Shown one piece after another: positions 9,127 through 15,993 of a stretch of 64,000 bases of DNA (position 1 is its first letter; each line of letters starts with the position of its first letter). This stretch comes from an uncultured Desulfomicrobiaceae bacterium (GTDB lineage: Bacteria; Desulfobacterota; Desulfovibrionia; Desulfovibrionales; Desulfomicrobiaceae): contig CALKRN010000007.1 in the NCBI GenBank assembly GCA_937989665.1, positions 1 through 64,000 of the forward strand, in the 5' to 3' direction. Made by a program: the position numbers and the translations under genes. The notes beneath the pieces were generated by a model that saw only the letters and a list, made by a program, of their open reading frames with translations, was not told where the DNA came from and made no database searches.

Positions 9127-9827
9127 GCCCGCGCCACCACCGCGCACCATACCTCCTTGGCTCCAGCCGCAAGCAAGGCCTCGGTACAGGCCCGCGCCGT
9201 AGCCCCAGTCGTCAAGATGTCATCCACCAGCGCCACCCGCAGGTCGGCAACCCCTGCGGCCGCAAAGGCGCCGACGACGTTCACCAAGCGCTCCTGACGG
9301 GAAAGCCGCGCCTGCTGGGCCGTCTCTCGCGTTTTGACCAGGGCGGCTTGCACCGGCAGCCGCAGATGCCGCGCCACGATGCGGGCAAGCTCCATGCTCT
9401 GGTTAAATCCCCGCGCCGCCAAGGCAGCCTTTCCCATGGGTACCGGCACGACGACGTCGGCAACCAGCCGGCGCTCGGCCACAGCCTCGGCAAGCATCCA
9501 GCCCAGGACCCCAGCCAGGCCCAACTCCCCCGCAAACTTGAAGCGTCGCAGCAGCTGGCGCAACTGCCCGCGATATCCCCCCCAAAAGGCCACTGTTGTC
9601 CACGGCGGGGGAGTAGAGCCGCAGACGCCACACAGGAGGGGCGGGCCAGGAGCACCACTTCGGATCTCGCCGCAGCGGGGACAATAGGACTGGGTTTGCT
9701 GCGGCATACGGACAAGGCATGCATTACACAACAGGCCCCTCGAGAGGGGCATGCCGCAGCCCTGGCAACGCCGTCCGGCAATTTGGCTTACCCAGTCCCC
9801 CACCAAACGCAGCCAACCACTAGGCAT
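9123..9827 (-). CDS. comF: ComF-family phosphoribosyltransferase-like protein
   Basis: 234 residues. The N-terminus has a zinc-ribbon pattern of Cys pairs (CQGCGMPL, LCNAC, YCPRCG, LCGVC), followed by a PRTase-type domain. VALVDDILTTGATARAC near residue 190 is the phosphoribosyl-binding loop, and PVPMGKAALAARGFNQS is the ComF signature. The family is linked to DNA uptake in naturally competent bacteria, but it is widespread in non-competent ones and its biochemical role is unsettled. The gene precedes the sensor gene with a 4-bp overlap, so the two are probably co-transcribed. Confidence 0.9.
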   Translation of the reverse strand: MPSGWLRLVGDWVSQIAGRRCQGCGMPLSRGLLCNACLVRMPQQTQSYCPRCGEIRSGAPGPPLLCGVCGSTPPPWTTVAFWGGYRGQLRQLLRRFKFAGELGLAGVLGWMLAEAVAERRLVADVVVPVPMGKAALAARGFNQSMELARIVARHLRLPVQAALVKTRETAQQARLSRQERLVNVVGAFAAAGVADLRVALVDDILTTGATARACTEALLAAGAKEVWCAVVARA

Positions 9828-9846
9828 GACGCCCTCCAGCCTTTGG

Positions 9847-10371
9847 CTAAGGCCATCCGCTGAGCGATGCCTGGAGCTGCCGCCACGCCGATGCTCCTAA
9901 GTCTGCTGGAGTCTCCACCCCGCGCAGCCCAACAACTGGTCCAAGGACAAAGCCAAGATAGGGAAGAAAAAAGCGCAAAGTACGCTCAATGCCAGAAAAC
10001 AGCTCAGCCCCCCGCGGCCGGCCAGCCACGAGGACCGCCGCTGCGGGGCGTAGCTCGTTAGGCACGACCCCTGCCCAGTAGCGCGGCTGAGCCCGATCGA
10101 TCCATGCCTTGGCCTGGGCCGGCAGATGGTAAAAGTACACCGGGGCCACAAGAAGAAGACTCGAGGCCTGGCAAATCTCGCCAAAAAGGGTCTCGGCATC
10201 ATCCCCAGCCAAGGGGCACTCCCCCTCTTGGCATACCCCACAGCCGGTACATGGGCGCACAGCAAAGTCACGCAACTGCACCAACCGCCCCCCTCGCTCC
10301 TGCACCAGTCTCTGGGCCAAGGTCTCGCTCGTGCCTCCCCGGTGGGGCGAGAGGTTGAGCACAACCTCCAT
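9847..10371 (-). CDS. NAD(P)H-dependent FMN reductase / flavodoxin-like fold protein
   Basis: 174 residues. The N-terminal segment LNLSPHRGGTSETLAQRL is the phosphate loop of flavodoxin-like FMN reductases. FAVRPCTGCGVCQEGECPL is a cysteine cluster seen in iron-sulfur flavoproteins and related reductases of anaerobes, and LLLVAPVYFYHLPAQAKAWIDR is the FMN-binding region. It likely transfers electrons to a small acceptor that cannot be named. The ATG at 10371 overlaps the stop of the preceding 72-codon gene by one base (TAATG), which argues for it over upstream in-frame starts. Confidence 0.82.
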   Translation of the reverse strand: MEVVLNLSPHRGGTSETLAQRLVQERGGRLVQLRDFAVRPCTGCGVCQEGECPLAGDDAETLFGEICQASSLLLVAPVYFYHLPAQAKAWIDRAQPRYWAGVVPNELRPAAAVLVAGRPRGAELFSGIERTLRFFLPYLGFVLGPVVGLRGVETPADLGASAWRQLQASLSGWP

Positions 10372-10589
10372 TATGCCTGCCGCCGCCAGATAATCCGCAC
10401 GGTGGAGGCATCCTCCGGCTCGGCATGAGCCTGCCAAGCGGCATCCACCCATCTGGCCTCAAGCACAGCATCCACTCCGTTCGGCCCCACCAGCACTGCC
10501 AGCTCGTCTTCCTTGGCAAAACGCAAGTACCAGCTCGTATCCCGCGTAAGGGTACATGGACAGGCCTGACGCAGATCGATTTCTCGCAT
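10371..10589 (-). CDS. Small hypothetical protein
   Basis: 72 residues, no family recognised. It sits tightly between the MBL hydrolase gene (15 bp upstream) and the FMN reductase (1-bp overlap) on the same strand, which is the main reason to accept it. The sequence is mixed alpha/beta in character, with an acidic central part (AKEDELAVLVGPNG) and a basic end (IIWRRQA), and has no membrane segment or signal peptide. Confidence 0.6.
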   Translation of the reverse strand: MREIDLRQACPCTLTRDTSWYLRFAKEDELAVLVGPNGVDAVLEARWVDAAWQAHAEPEDASTVRIIWRRQA

Positions 10590-10604
10590 CCCGCTGCCTC
10601 CAAG

Positions 10605-11225
10605 TTAAGAGTGAAATGGCGAAAAGAATGGATTATGCCGCATCTCCTCGCCTACCGTCGTCGCTGGGCCGTGTCCAGGATAGATGCGGGTCTTCTCTGG
10701 CAAGGTGAAGATCTGCTCCCGCACCGAGCGCTCGAGGACCTGAGGGGAACTCCCCGGGAAGTCGGTGCGGCCAACGGAGCGATAGAAGATAAGGTCACCG
10801 ACAAAGACGGCCTCAAGGGTCGGGAAATAAAAGGACAACCCTCCCGGACTATGGCCTGGGGTCGAGAGGACCAGGCAGGGCGTGTCAAGAAAACTGGTCT
10901 CTCCTGGCGCAAGGGGAGACCAGGAAAAGGCAGGGGTAGGCGGGAAGCCCCACATGCCGCCGGCGCCGAGTTCGGTTTCAAGCAGCGCGGCTTCACGGGG
11001 ATCGGCGAAGACCGGGGCCCCGGTGGCTTCCACCAGACCGGCGATGCCCTGGATGTGATCAAAATGAAAATGCGTGGCGAGAATGGCCTCCAGACGACGG
11101 CCCTGCAAAGCCCCAAGGACAGTCTGCGGCTCTCCACCCGGGTCAATGGCCAGGGCCCGGGTATCGTCGCCCACGAGATAGCAATTGGTCTCCAGCGGCC
11201 CAAGGGCCAAGGTCTCGATACGCAT
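10605..11225 (-). CDS. Metallo-beta-lactamase-fold hydrolase (glyoxalase II-like)
   Basis: 206 residues. The metal-binding motif THFHFDHIQG (about residues 52-61) is the HxHxDH signature. Further ligands are STPGHSPGG, the bridging Asp in FVGDLIF and the last His in IYPGHGPAT. The compact size and the start ETLALGPLETNCYLVG match the small YcbL-like hydroxyacylglutathione hydrolase branch, so a thioester hydrolase acting on methylglyoxal-type adducts is plausible. The ATG at 11225 has GGAGGG just upstream. The frame remains open for 73 codons before it, through a low-complexity repeat that is unlikely to be translated. Confidence 0.88.
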   Translation of the reverse strand: MRIETLALGPLETNCYLVGDDTRALAIDPGGEPQTVLGALQGRRLEAILATHFHFDHIQGIAGLVEATGAPVFADPREAALLETELGAGGMWGFPPTPAFSWSPLAPGETSFLDTPCLVLSTPGHSPGGLSFYFPTLEAVFVGDLIFYRSVGRTDFPGSSPQVLERSVREQIFTLPEKTRIYPGHGPATTVGEEMRHNPFFSPFHS

Positions 11226-11579
11226 GCCACCCTCCCGAAAAAAGATGCTGCTGGAACGTCTAGGAGAAAAAATGCCCTGGAGTCCAGAGGGGAAAACCGA
11301 GCTCTCGCCCTCGTGGGACGCCTTTGGTGGCATTGGTTGGTGGGGACGCGCGTCTGCGCGGTGGTTCTCGGCGTCCATTGGACGCCTTTGGTGGCATTGG
11401 TTGGTGGGGGGCGCGAGGCCAATGGCGCTGATGCCCATTACCATTGCCTCTACCGTCCTTACGGCATCGGCGCCCTTGACTGAATCCAGGAGCTAAAAGG
11501 ACGGCTCCTTCTCTCCTGAGCCACCACCGCTTTGCCCATTCACCGGCGCCACGACAGGGGGCATCCTCGGCTTCGAGGG
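11226..11579. other. Intergenic region with a short direct repeat and hairpin
   Basis: About 354 bp without a supported gene. It contains two exact 30-bp direct copies (listed separately) and a GGCGTCC/GGACGCC hairpin. The MBL gene's promoter must lie here or further upstream. Confidence 0.5.
11316..11409. repeat. Pair of exact 30-bp direct repeats with an inverted repeat
   Basis: Identical 30-base copies lie at 11316-11345 and 11380-11409, 64 bp apart; each begins GGACGCCTTTGG. The second copy forms the right arm of a perfect hairpin GGCGTCC-ATT-GGACGCC (11370-11386). No gene fits here, so this looks like a small non-coding repeat element. Confidence 0.75.
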
Positions 11580-11993
11580 CTAACCCCACCGCCGCAGCCA
11601 CGCGGCCACCAGCGGGGATACTGCGATGACCACCAGGACCACTGGCCAAAGATTGCCGTCGCGCATGGTATAGGCCGCTTGAATTTCCGCCATGGTCTGG
11701 CCACGCCCCAGGGCAAAGAGCGTCTCAAAAGCCACGGTAAGCCCCAGCCACAAGAGCCCAACCCGCCCAAGGGGAGCCAGCTGCCAGACCCCGAGCCATG
11801 GAGCTGCGCGATACGCCAGGGCGAGGATCGCCAGGCAAAGCATGATGCCGCCTGCTCGCAAGGCAGCGATCTGGCCCAACCAGGGGACGAAGAACCTTTC
11901 GCGGATTCCACCGCAGAAGATGGCCACGACAAGCATGCCCACCCACACAAGTAGGGCACGGCACCCTAGCGCCCAGTTTATTTCTGACACCAT
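11580..11993 (-). CDS. Conserved-type membrane protein of unknown function, four helices
   Basis: 137 residues with four predicted membrane helices (about 12-30, 44-60, 73-92 and 113-132). Between helices 1 and 2 there is a GGIRERFFVPWLG motif, and helix 3 ends FETLFALGRGQTMAEI. The layout of four helices with conserved charged residues (Arg-Glu in loop 1, Phe-Glu in helix 3) looks like a defined but unnamed family rather than a chance frame. It is flanked by the repeat region and pyrE on the same strand. Confidence 0.65.
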   Translation of the reverse strand: MVSEINWALGCRALLVWVGMLVVAIFCGGIRERFFVPWLGQIAALRAGGIMLCLAILALAYRAAPWLGVWQLAPLGRVGLLWLGLTVAFETLFALGRGQTMAEIQAAYTMRDGNLWPVVLVVIAVSPLVAAWLRRWG

Positions 11994-12057
11994 GCACCCT
12001 GCCTATAAAGAAACGCCGAGGACTGACCCCGCAGGGACATCGCCAGCAAGACGCCCC

Positions 12058-12642
12058 TCATGGCAAGCAAGAAGACGCATCCTGGTCCCCACGGCCCAGG
12101 GAGAGGAGCTCTGCCCGGGAAAAGAGGGCCTCCAAAGGGAACCCGGCCTCGGCCAGCCGCTCCCGGCCCCCTTCTTCGCGATCGAGCACGCAGAGCACCG
12201 CCGCCACGCTAAGGCCCTCAGCCTGGACCCGCTCAATCGTTGTAAGCAGGGTGCCGCCGGTGGTGACAACGTCCTCAAGGAGGGCAACCCGGGCACCTGG
12301 CGAAAAATTGGCCAGCCCTTCGAGATAGCGGTTCGTGCCATGGCCTTTGGGGCTCTTGCGCACGATGATCCCGGCCAGCGGCACCCCTTCGAGGTAAGAG
12401 ACCACGGTGACGGCGGACACGAGAGGGTCTGCGCCCAGGGTCATGCCGGCGACCCCCACAAGGCCTTCTATCCCTCGCAGCCGCTCCACCAAAAGGCGCC
12501 CGAGAAGATAGGCACCCTCTGGGTGGAGGGCCGTGGGTTTGCAATCAAAGTAATAGTCACTCTTCTTCCCCGAGGTGAGGATGAATTCCCCCTCAAGATA
12601 CGATTTTTCGAGGAGCAGCTGAGCCAGACGCCGGCGCATCAT
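12058..12642 (-). CDS. pyrE: Orotate phosphoribosyltransferase
   Basis: PyrE converts orotate and PRPP to orotidine monophosphate in pyrimidine synthesis. The 194-residue protein has FILTSGKKSDYYFDCK near the start (the orotate/PRPP site typical of PyrE), AGMTLGADPLVSAV, IIVRKSPKGHGT, and the PRPP loop VALLEDVVTTGGTLL near residue 120. Length is normal. Its start overlaps the purB stop by 4 bp, linking pyrimidine and purine synthesis in one transcript. Confidence 0.94.
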   Translation of the reverse strand: MMRRRLAQLLLEKSYLEGEFILTSGKKSDYYFDCKPTALHPEGAYLLGRLLVERLRGIEGLVGVAGMTLGADPLVSAVTVVSYLEGVPLAGIIVRKSPKGHGTNRYLEGLANFSPGARVALLEDVVTTGGTLLTTIERVQAEGLSVAAVLCVLDREEGGRERLAEAGFPLEALFSRAELLSLGRGDQDASSCLP

Positions 12643-13940
12643 GCCCCACCTCCAAGCACCCGGGCATAAATGGCGTCTTCGTGGCGCAGGTAAAACCGTG
12701 GGTCAAAGAGTTCGTCAAGCACCGCCGAGGGGAGGGCAGCAGCGATGGCGGCATCAGCGCGCACGGCATCGGGAAAAAGGCGGCGCTCACTCCAGCAGGC
12801 CATGGCCACTCGCTGGACGGCCTCGTAGGCACGTTGGCGTGGCCAGCCGGCGTCCACGAGGGCAAGGAGTACCCGCTGGGAGAAGAATAAGCCGTACGAG
12901 GCCATGAGGTTGCGCTCCATGTGCTCAGGGATCACCCGCAGCCCTTCCAGGAGACGGCGTAGGCGATGGAGCATGTAGTCCACCAAGATGGTGGAATCGG
13001 GAAAGATGACCCGCTCCACCGAGGAGTGGCTGATATCCCGCTCATGCCACAGGGCGGTGTTTTCCATGGCTGCCAGGCTATTGCTACGCACCAGCCGAGC
13101 CAATCCCGCGAGATTTTCTGCGGAAATAGGGTTCTTTTTGTGGGGCATGGCGGAAGAGCCCTTCTGGCCGGGGGCAAAGCCCTCTTCCACCTCCAGGACT
13201 TCGGTGCGCTGGAGATGGCGCAGCTCCACGCACAGGCGCTCTACCCCGCCCGCCAACAGGGCCAAGGCGGTGAGGAACTGGGCATGCCGATCCCGCTGGA
13301 CAATCTGGGTCGAGATGGGGTCCACGGCCAGGCCCAGACGATCGAGGGCCAGGCGCTCCACCTCTGGGGAGAGAAAGGCATAGGTGCCCACGGCGCCGGA
13401 GATCTTGCCAACAGCCACTGCCGCAATGGCGGCCTCAAGACGCGCCATGTGCCGGGTAAATTCCGCATAAAAGCCGAGCATCTTGAGGCCAAAGCTCGTG
13501 GGCTCAGCATGGATGCCATGGGTGCGGCCCATGCACAGCCGGCCTTTGTGGGCAAGGGCCACCTCCTTGAGGGTAGCAAGAAGGTCCACCAGGCCCTGGC
13601 GGATCATCCTACCGGCCTCGCGCAAGAGCAGGGCATTGGCCGTGTCCACGATGTCTGAAGAGGTGCAGCCCAGATGGATATAGCGAGCCGCCTCCCCAAC
13701 CCGTTCCTCCACGGCGGTGAGAAAGGCGATAACGTCATGGCGGGTCGTTTCTTCCAACTCGAGGATACGGGCCACATCAAAGCCTGCCGTAGCGCGAATG
13801 GCGGCCATGGCTTCCGCGGGGATGACGCCAAGCTCACACCAGGCTTCACAGACCGCAAGCTCCACTTGGAGCCAGGTCTGGAATTTGTGCTCTAACGTCC
13901 ATAAGGCCCCCATCTGGGGACGGGTATAGCGTTCGATCAT
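12639..13940 (-). CDS. purB: Adenylosuccinate lyase
   Basis: PurB catalyses two steps of purine synthesis, cleaving SAICAR and adenylosuccinate with release of fumarate. The 433-residue protein begins MIERYTRPQMGALW. It has HLGCTSSDIVDTANALL (substrate-binding TS-S/D motif, about 88-104), GRTHGIHAEPTSFG with a catalytic His, and the superfamily signature GSSAMPHKKNPISAENL near residue 265. An in-frame TTG at 13955 is possible, but the ATG at 13940 matches the family N-terminus better. A strong bidirectional hairpin upstream implies an independent promoter close to the start. Confidence 0.95.
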   Translation of the reverse strand: MIERYTRPQMGALWTLEHKFQTWLQVELAVCEAWCELGVIPAEAMAAIRATAGFDVARILELEETTRHDVIAFLTAVEERVGEAARYIHLGCTSSDIVDTANALLLREAGRMIRQGLVDLLATLKEVALAHKGRLCMGRTHGIHAEPTSFGLKMLGFYAEFTRHMARLEAAIAAVAVGKISGAVGTYAFLSPEVERLALDRLGLAVDPISTQIVQRDRHAQFLTALALLAGGVERLCVELRHLQRTEVLEVEEGFAPGQKGSSAMPHKKNPISAENLAGLARLVRSNSLAAMENTALWHERDISHSSVERVIFPDSTILVDYMLHRLRRLLEGLRVIPEHMERNLMASYGLFFSQRVLLALVDAGWPRQRAYEAVQRVAMACWSERRLFPDAVRADAAIAAALPSAVLDELFDPRFYLRHEDAIYARVLGGGA

Positions 13941-13955
13941 CAGCTCTGCTCTCAA

Positions 13956-13991
13956 AAAGAGGCCAGGCAGCCGAAGCTGCCTGGCCTCTTT
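13956..13991. terminator. Bidirectional Rho-independent terminator
   Basis: A 16-bp perfect stem (13956-13971 with 13976-13991) and a CGAA loop, flanked by A and T runs. Read on the minus strand it ends the zinc-ribbon gene transcript with a T5 tract just before purB. Confidence 0.85.
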
Positions 13992-13994
13992 GGA

Positions 13995-14264
13995 TTAGGC
14001 ATCCGTGGATGCCGTGGCCGTACAGGACCCGGAAGAGCAGGAACACGACGGGGCCGATTCCGTCTTTTTCTGCCCATTACCCCCTTCCTTGCAGTAGCCT
14101 GAGGCGTACCATCCCCCTCCCTTGAGGATAAACGAGGTATTGGAGATCACGCGCTGGGCTTCGCCTCCGCAGATGGGGCAGCGCAGGGTGCGTTCCACGA
14201 AATCTTTCTGCCACTCTTCAAAGACCTGACGGCAATCTTCGCAGCAGTATTCGTAGATGGGCAT
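13995..14264 (-). CDS. FmdB-family zinc-ribbon protein
   Basis: 89 residues. It opens MPIYEYCCEDC and has two Cys pairs (CEDC and CPICG) that form the FmdB/CxxC-CxxC zinc ribbon. A Gly/Tyr stretch ending in ASGYCKEG follows, then a Cys/Ser-rich tail (CSCSSGSCTA). FmdB proteins were first linked to formamidase and amidase operons, and a regulatory role has been suggested but not proven. GGAGG lies upstream of the ATG, and the gene is followed directly by the strong hairpin at 13956-13991. Confidence 0.85.
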   Translation of the reverse strand: MPIYEYCCEDCRQVFEEWQKDFVERTLRCPICGGEAQRVISNTSFILKGGGWYASGYCKEGGNGQKKTESAPSCSCSSGSCTATASTDA

Positions 14265-14295
14265 AGTCAGTTCCTCCGCCTTCTTCTCACATGGA

Positions 14296-14424
14296 TTATT
14301 TTTTGGATGTCTTCGCCGCTTTAGCCGCTGCCTTGGCCTCTTTGATGCGGGCTTTGAGGCGTTCCTCGCGGCGCTTGCGACGGCGGTCCAATTCCTTATG
14401 ACGTTCGATCTTCTTATGGGCCAT
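14296..14424 (-). CDS. Short, highly basic protein
   Basis: 42 residues, almost entirely charged: HKKIERHKELDRRRKRREER, then an Ala/Lys-rich tail ending TSKK. GGAGG is placed six bases before the ATG, and the gene lies 31 bp ahead of the zinc-ribbon gene, so the pair is probably co-transcribed. The composition suggests a nucleic-acid or ribosome-binding role. That is inference; no family is assigned with confidence. Confidence 0.6.
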   Translation of the reverse strand: MAHKKIERHKELDRRRKRREERLKARIKEAKAAAKAAKTSKK

Positions 14425-14781
14425 GGGTTCCTCCAGAAAAAATAAGCTACGAAGCGGCCTTCCTATAGACAGCTCCCCTCCCTTGTCCAGCCCCCCAGGC
14501 TTGTGTTCCTGGCCCGTGCTATCACCCCCGAAGGGGACAACCACCAGACATTGCCGCCCCGCGTCCACTGCGGGCGCGATCGATAACGCCCCAGAGACAC
14601 CCCTGGGGCGTTGGAGCGACACCGCCGTTCGCGGCAACTATCCCCCTCGCAGGGGCCATGTGCCTTGGCCCAAGTAGCCCGAAGAGGATGAGGTCTATTG
14701 TGAAGACGGCCTCCATATCCCCACGGCCATCACCCAAAACCAAAGGAATCGCAATGCAAGATGCTCGCCCGATCCCGCTGG
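14425..14781. other. Intergenic region between livJ and the small basic gene
   Basis: About 357 bp. No convincing gene is seen. It contains a perfect 8-bp stem hairpin at 14587-14610 and an imperfect hairpin at 14763-14794 that overlaps the livJ stop. Either could end the liv transcript. Confidence 0.5.
14587..14610 (-). terminator. Possible terminator of the liv operon
   Basis: CGCCCCAG and CTGGGGCG form a perfect 8-bp stem with an 8-base loop, followed on the minus strand by TTATCG. The T tract is poor, so it may need Rho or serve as an mRNA end-stabiliser. Confidence 0.4.
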
Positions 14782-15945
14782 TTAGCGGGCGAGCACAAAG
14801 CGGCCATCCCGCACTTCTACCATCACCATGGAGTCAACCCCCAGACCGTTGTGGTCCTCCGGAGAGAGATTATACGTCCCCGAGACGCCCACATAGTCCT
14901 TCGTTGTCTCGATGGCCGAGCGCAATGCCTCCGGCTCTGTCCCCACCTTTTCCATGGCTTTGACGATGAGCATAATGGCATCCCAGGCATAGCCCGAGTG
15001 GGTATTGATAGGGAATTGTTTGTGGTAGCCGCGCTCGGTGTAACGGCGCACAAAATCCTGAATAACCGGTTTTTGCGGATCGCCTTCTGGCAGCTCGTCC
15101 ACCACGAGGAGTTTGGTGGCCGGCATGCGCGTCCCCTCGCTCGCCGCGCCGGCAAGCTCGATGTATTTAGGGTCCGGCAGGCCATGGCTTTGGAAGAGCG
15201 GCACCGTCATGCCCAATTGCTGGCGGTTCTTGGCCACAATGGCCCCGGCTGGACCAATCGTCCACACCACCAAGGCCTTTGGGGCCGCATGCTTGATGCG
15301 CGTCAGCTGGGCCGTCATGTCCGTATCCCGGGCACCAAAGGCCTCCTTGGCCACAAAGGTGATGCCAAAACGTGGGGCCAAGGCCTCCATCCAGCGCAAG
15401 CCGTCCTTGCCAAAGCCATCGTCTGCGGTGAGCAAGGCCACCTCGGTGAGGCCTTTCTCCTTGAGGTACGTAAAGAGGCGCTCCACCGCCGTGGAGGAGC
15501 GCTGCGGGGACTTGAACACCCACCGGGCCGGGCCAAACTTCTCGCCATCGAGGATAACCGGGTCCCCGCCCACGGTCATGACCACCGGGGTACGGCCGGT
15601 GTGGACGATCTTCTTCACGTTCATCCCTTCGTCGGTGAGTGTCGGCCCCACAATGGCCACTACCTGGTCCTTGTGGATGAACCGCGTGGCAATCGTCGCC
15701 GCTTTTGCCGGATCTCCCTCTGTGTCTGCAATGACGAGCTCAAGCTTCTTGCCGCCCACCCCACCCGCGGCATTGAGGGCCTCCACCACCATCTCGGCCA
15801 CGAGCTTCGTGGGGGTCCCAATAAAGGCCGCTCGACCCGAGAGGTCAAAAAAAGCACCGATTTTAATCGTTTCCTTGGCAAACACCGGTGCCGCACTCAA
15901 GAGCATCCCTGCCACAAGCCACCACAATGTCCTTCTCATTGCCAT
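14782..15945 (-). CDS. livJ: ABC transporter substrate-binding protein, branched-chain amino acid type
   Basis: 387 residues with a clear Sec signal peptide (MAMRRTLWWLVAGMLLSAAPVFA, cleaved after about residue 23; quoted for position only). The mature part starts KETIKIGAFFDLSG, the usual opening of LivJ-type periplasmic proteins, and keeps IVGPTLTDEG and LLTADDGFGKDG. It delivers the ligand to LivHMGF. The neighbouring phenylacetate-CoA ligase suggests the ligand could be an aromatic or branched-chain acid. It lies 48 bp after the livF-paaK frame as the last gene of the operon. Confidence 0.9.
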   Translation of the reverse strand: MAMRRTLWWLVAGMLLSAAPVFAKETIKIGAFFDLSGRAAFIGTPTKLVAEMVVEALNAAGGVGGKKLELVIADTEGDPAKAATIATRFIHKDQVVAIVGPTLTDEGMNVKKIVHTGRTPVVMTVGGDPVILDGEKFGPARWVFKSPQRSSTAVERLFTYLKEKGLTEVALLTADDGFGKDGLRWMEALAPRFGITFVAKEAFGARDTDMTAQLTRIKHAAPKALVVWTIGPAGAIVAKNRQQLGMTVPLFQSHGLPDPKYIELAGAASEGTRMPATKLLVVDELPEGDPQKPVIQDFVRRYTERGYHKQFPINTHSGYAWDAIMLIVKAMEKVGTEPEALRSAIETTKDYVGVSGTYNLSPEDHNGLGVDSMVMVEVRDGRFVLAR

Positions 15946-15993
15946 CTCCTTGCCTCAACGTTCCGTACCATGGTTTGCCCGACTACCGCCCAC

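Noticed and set aside
11226-11444. N-terminal extension of the MBL hydrolase through the repeat region
   Set aside because: The extension is repeat-encoded, and GGAGGG sits just before the ATG at 11225 that gives the family N-terminus.
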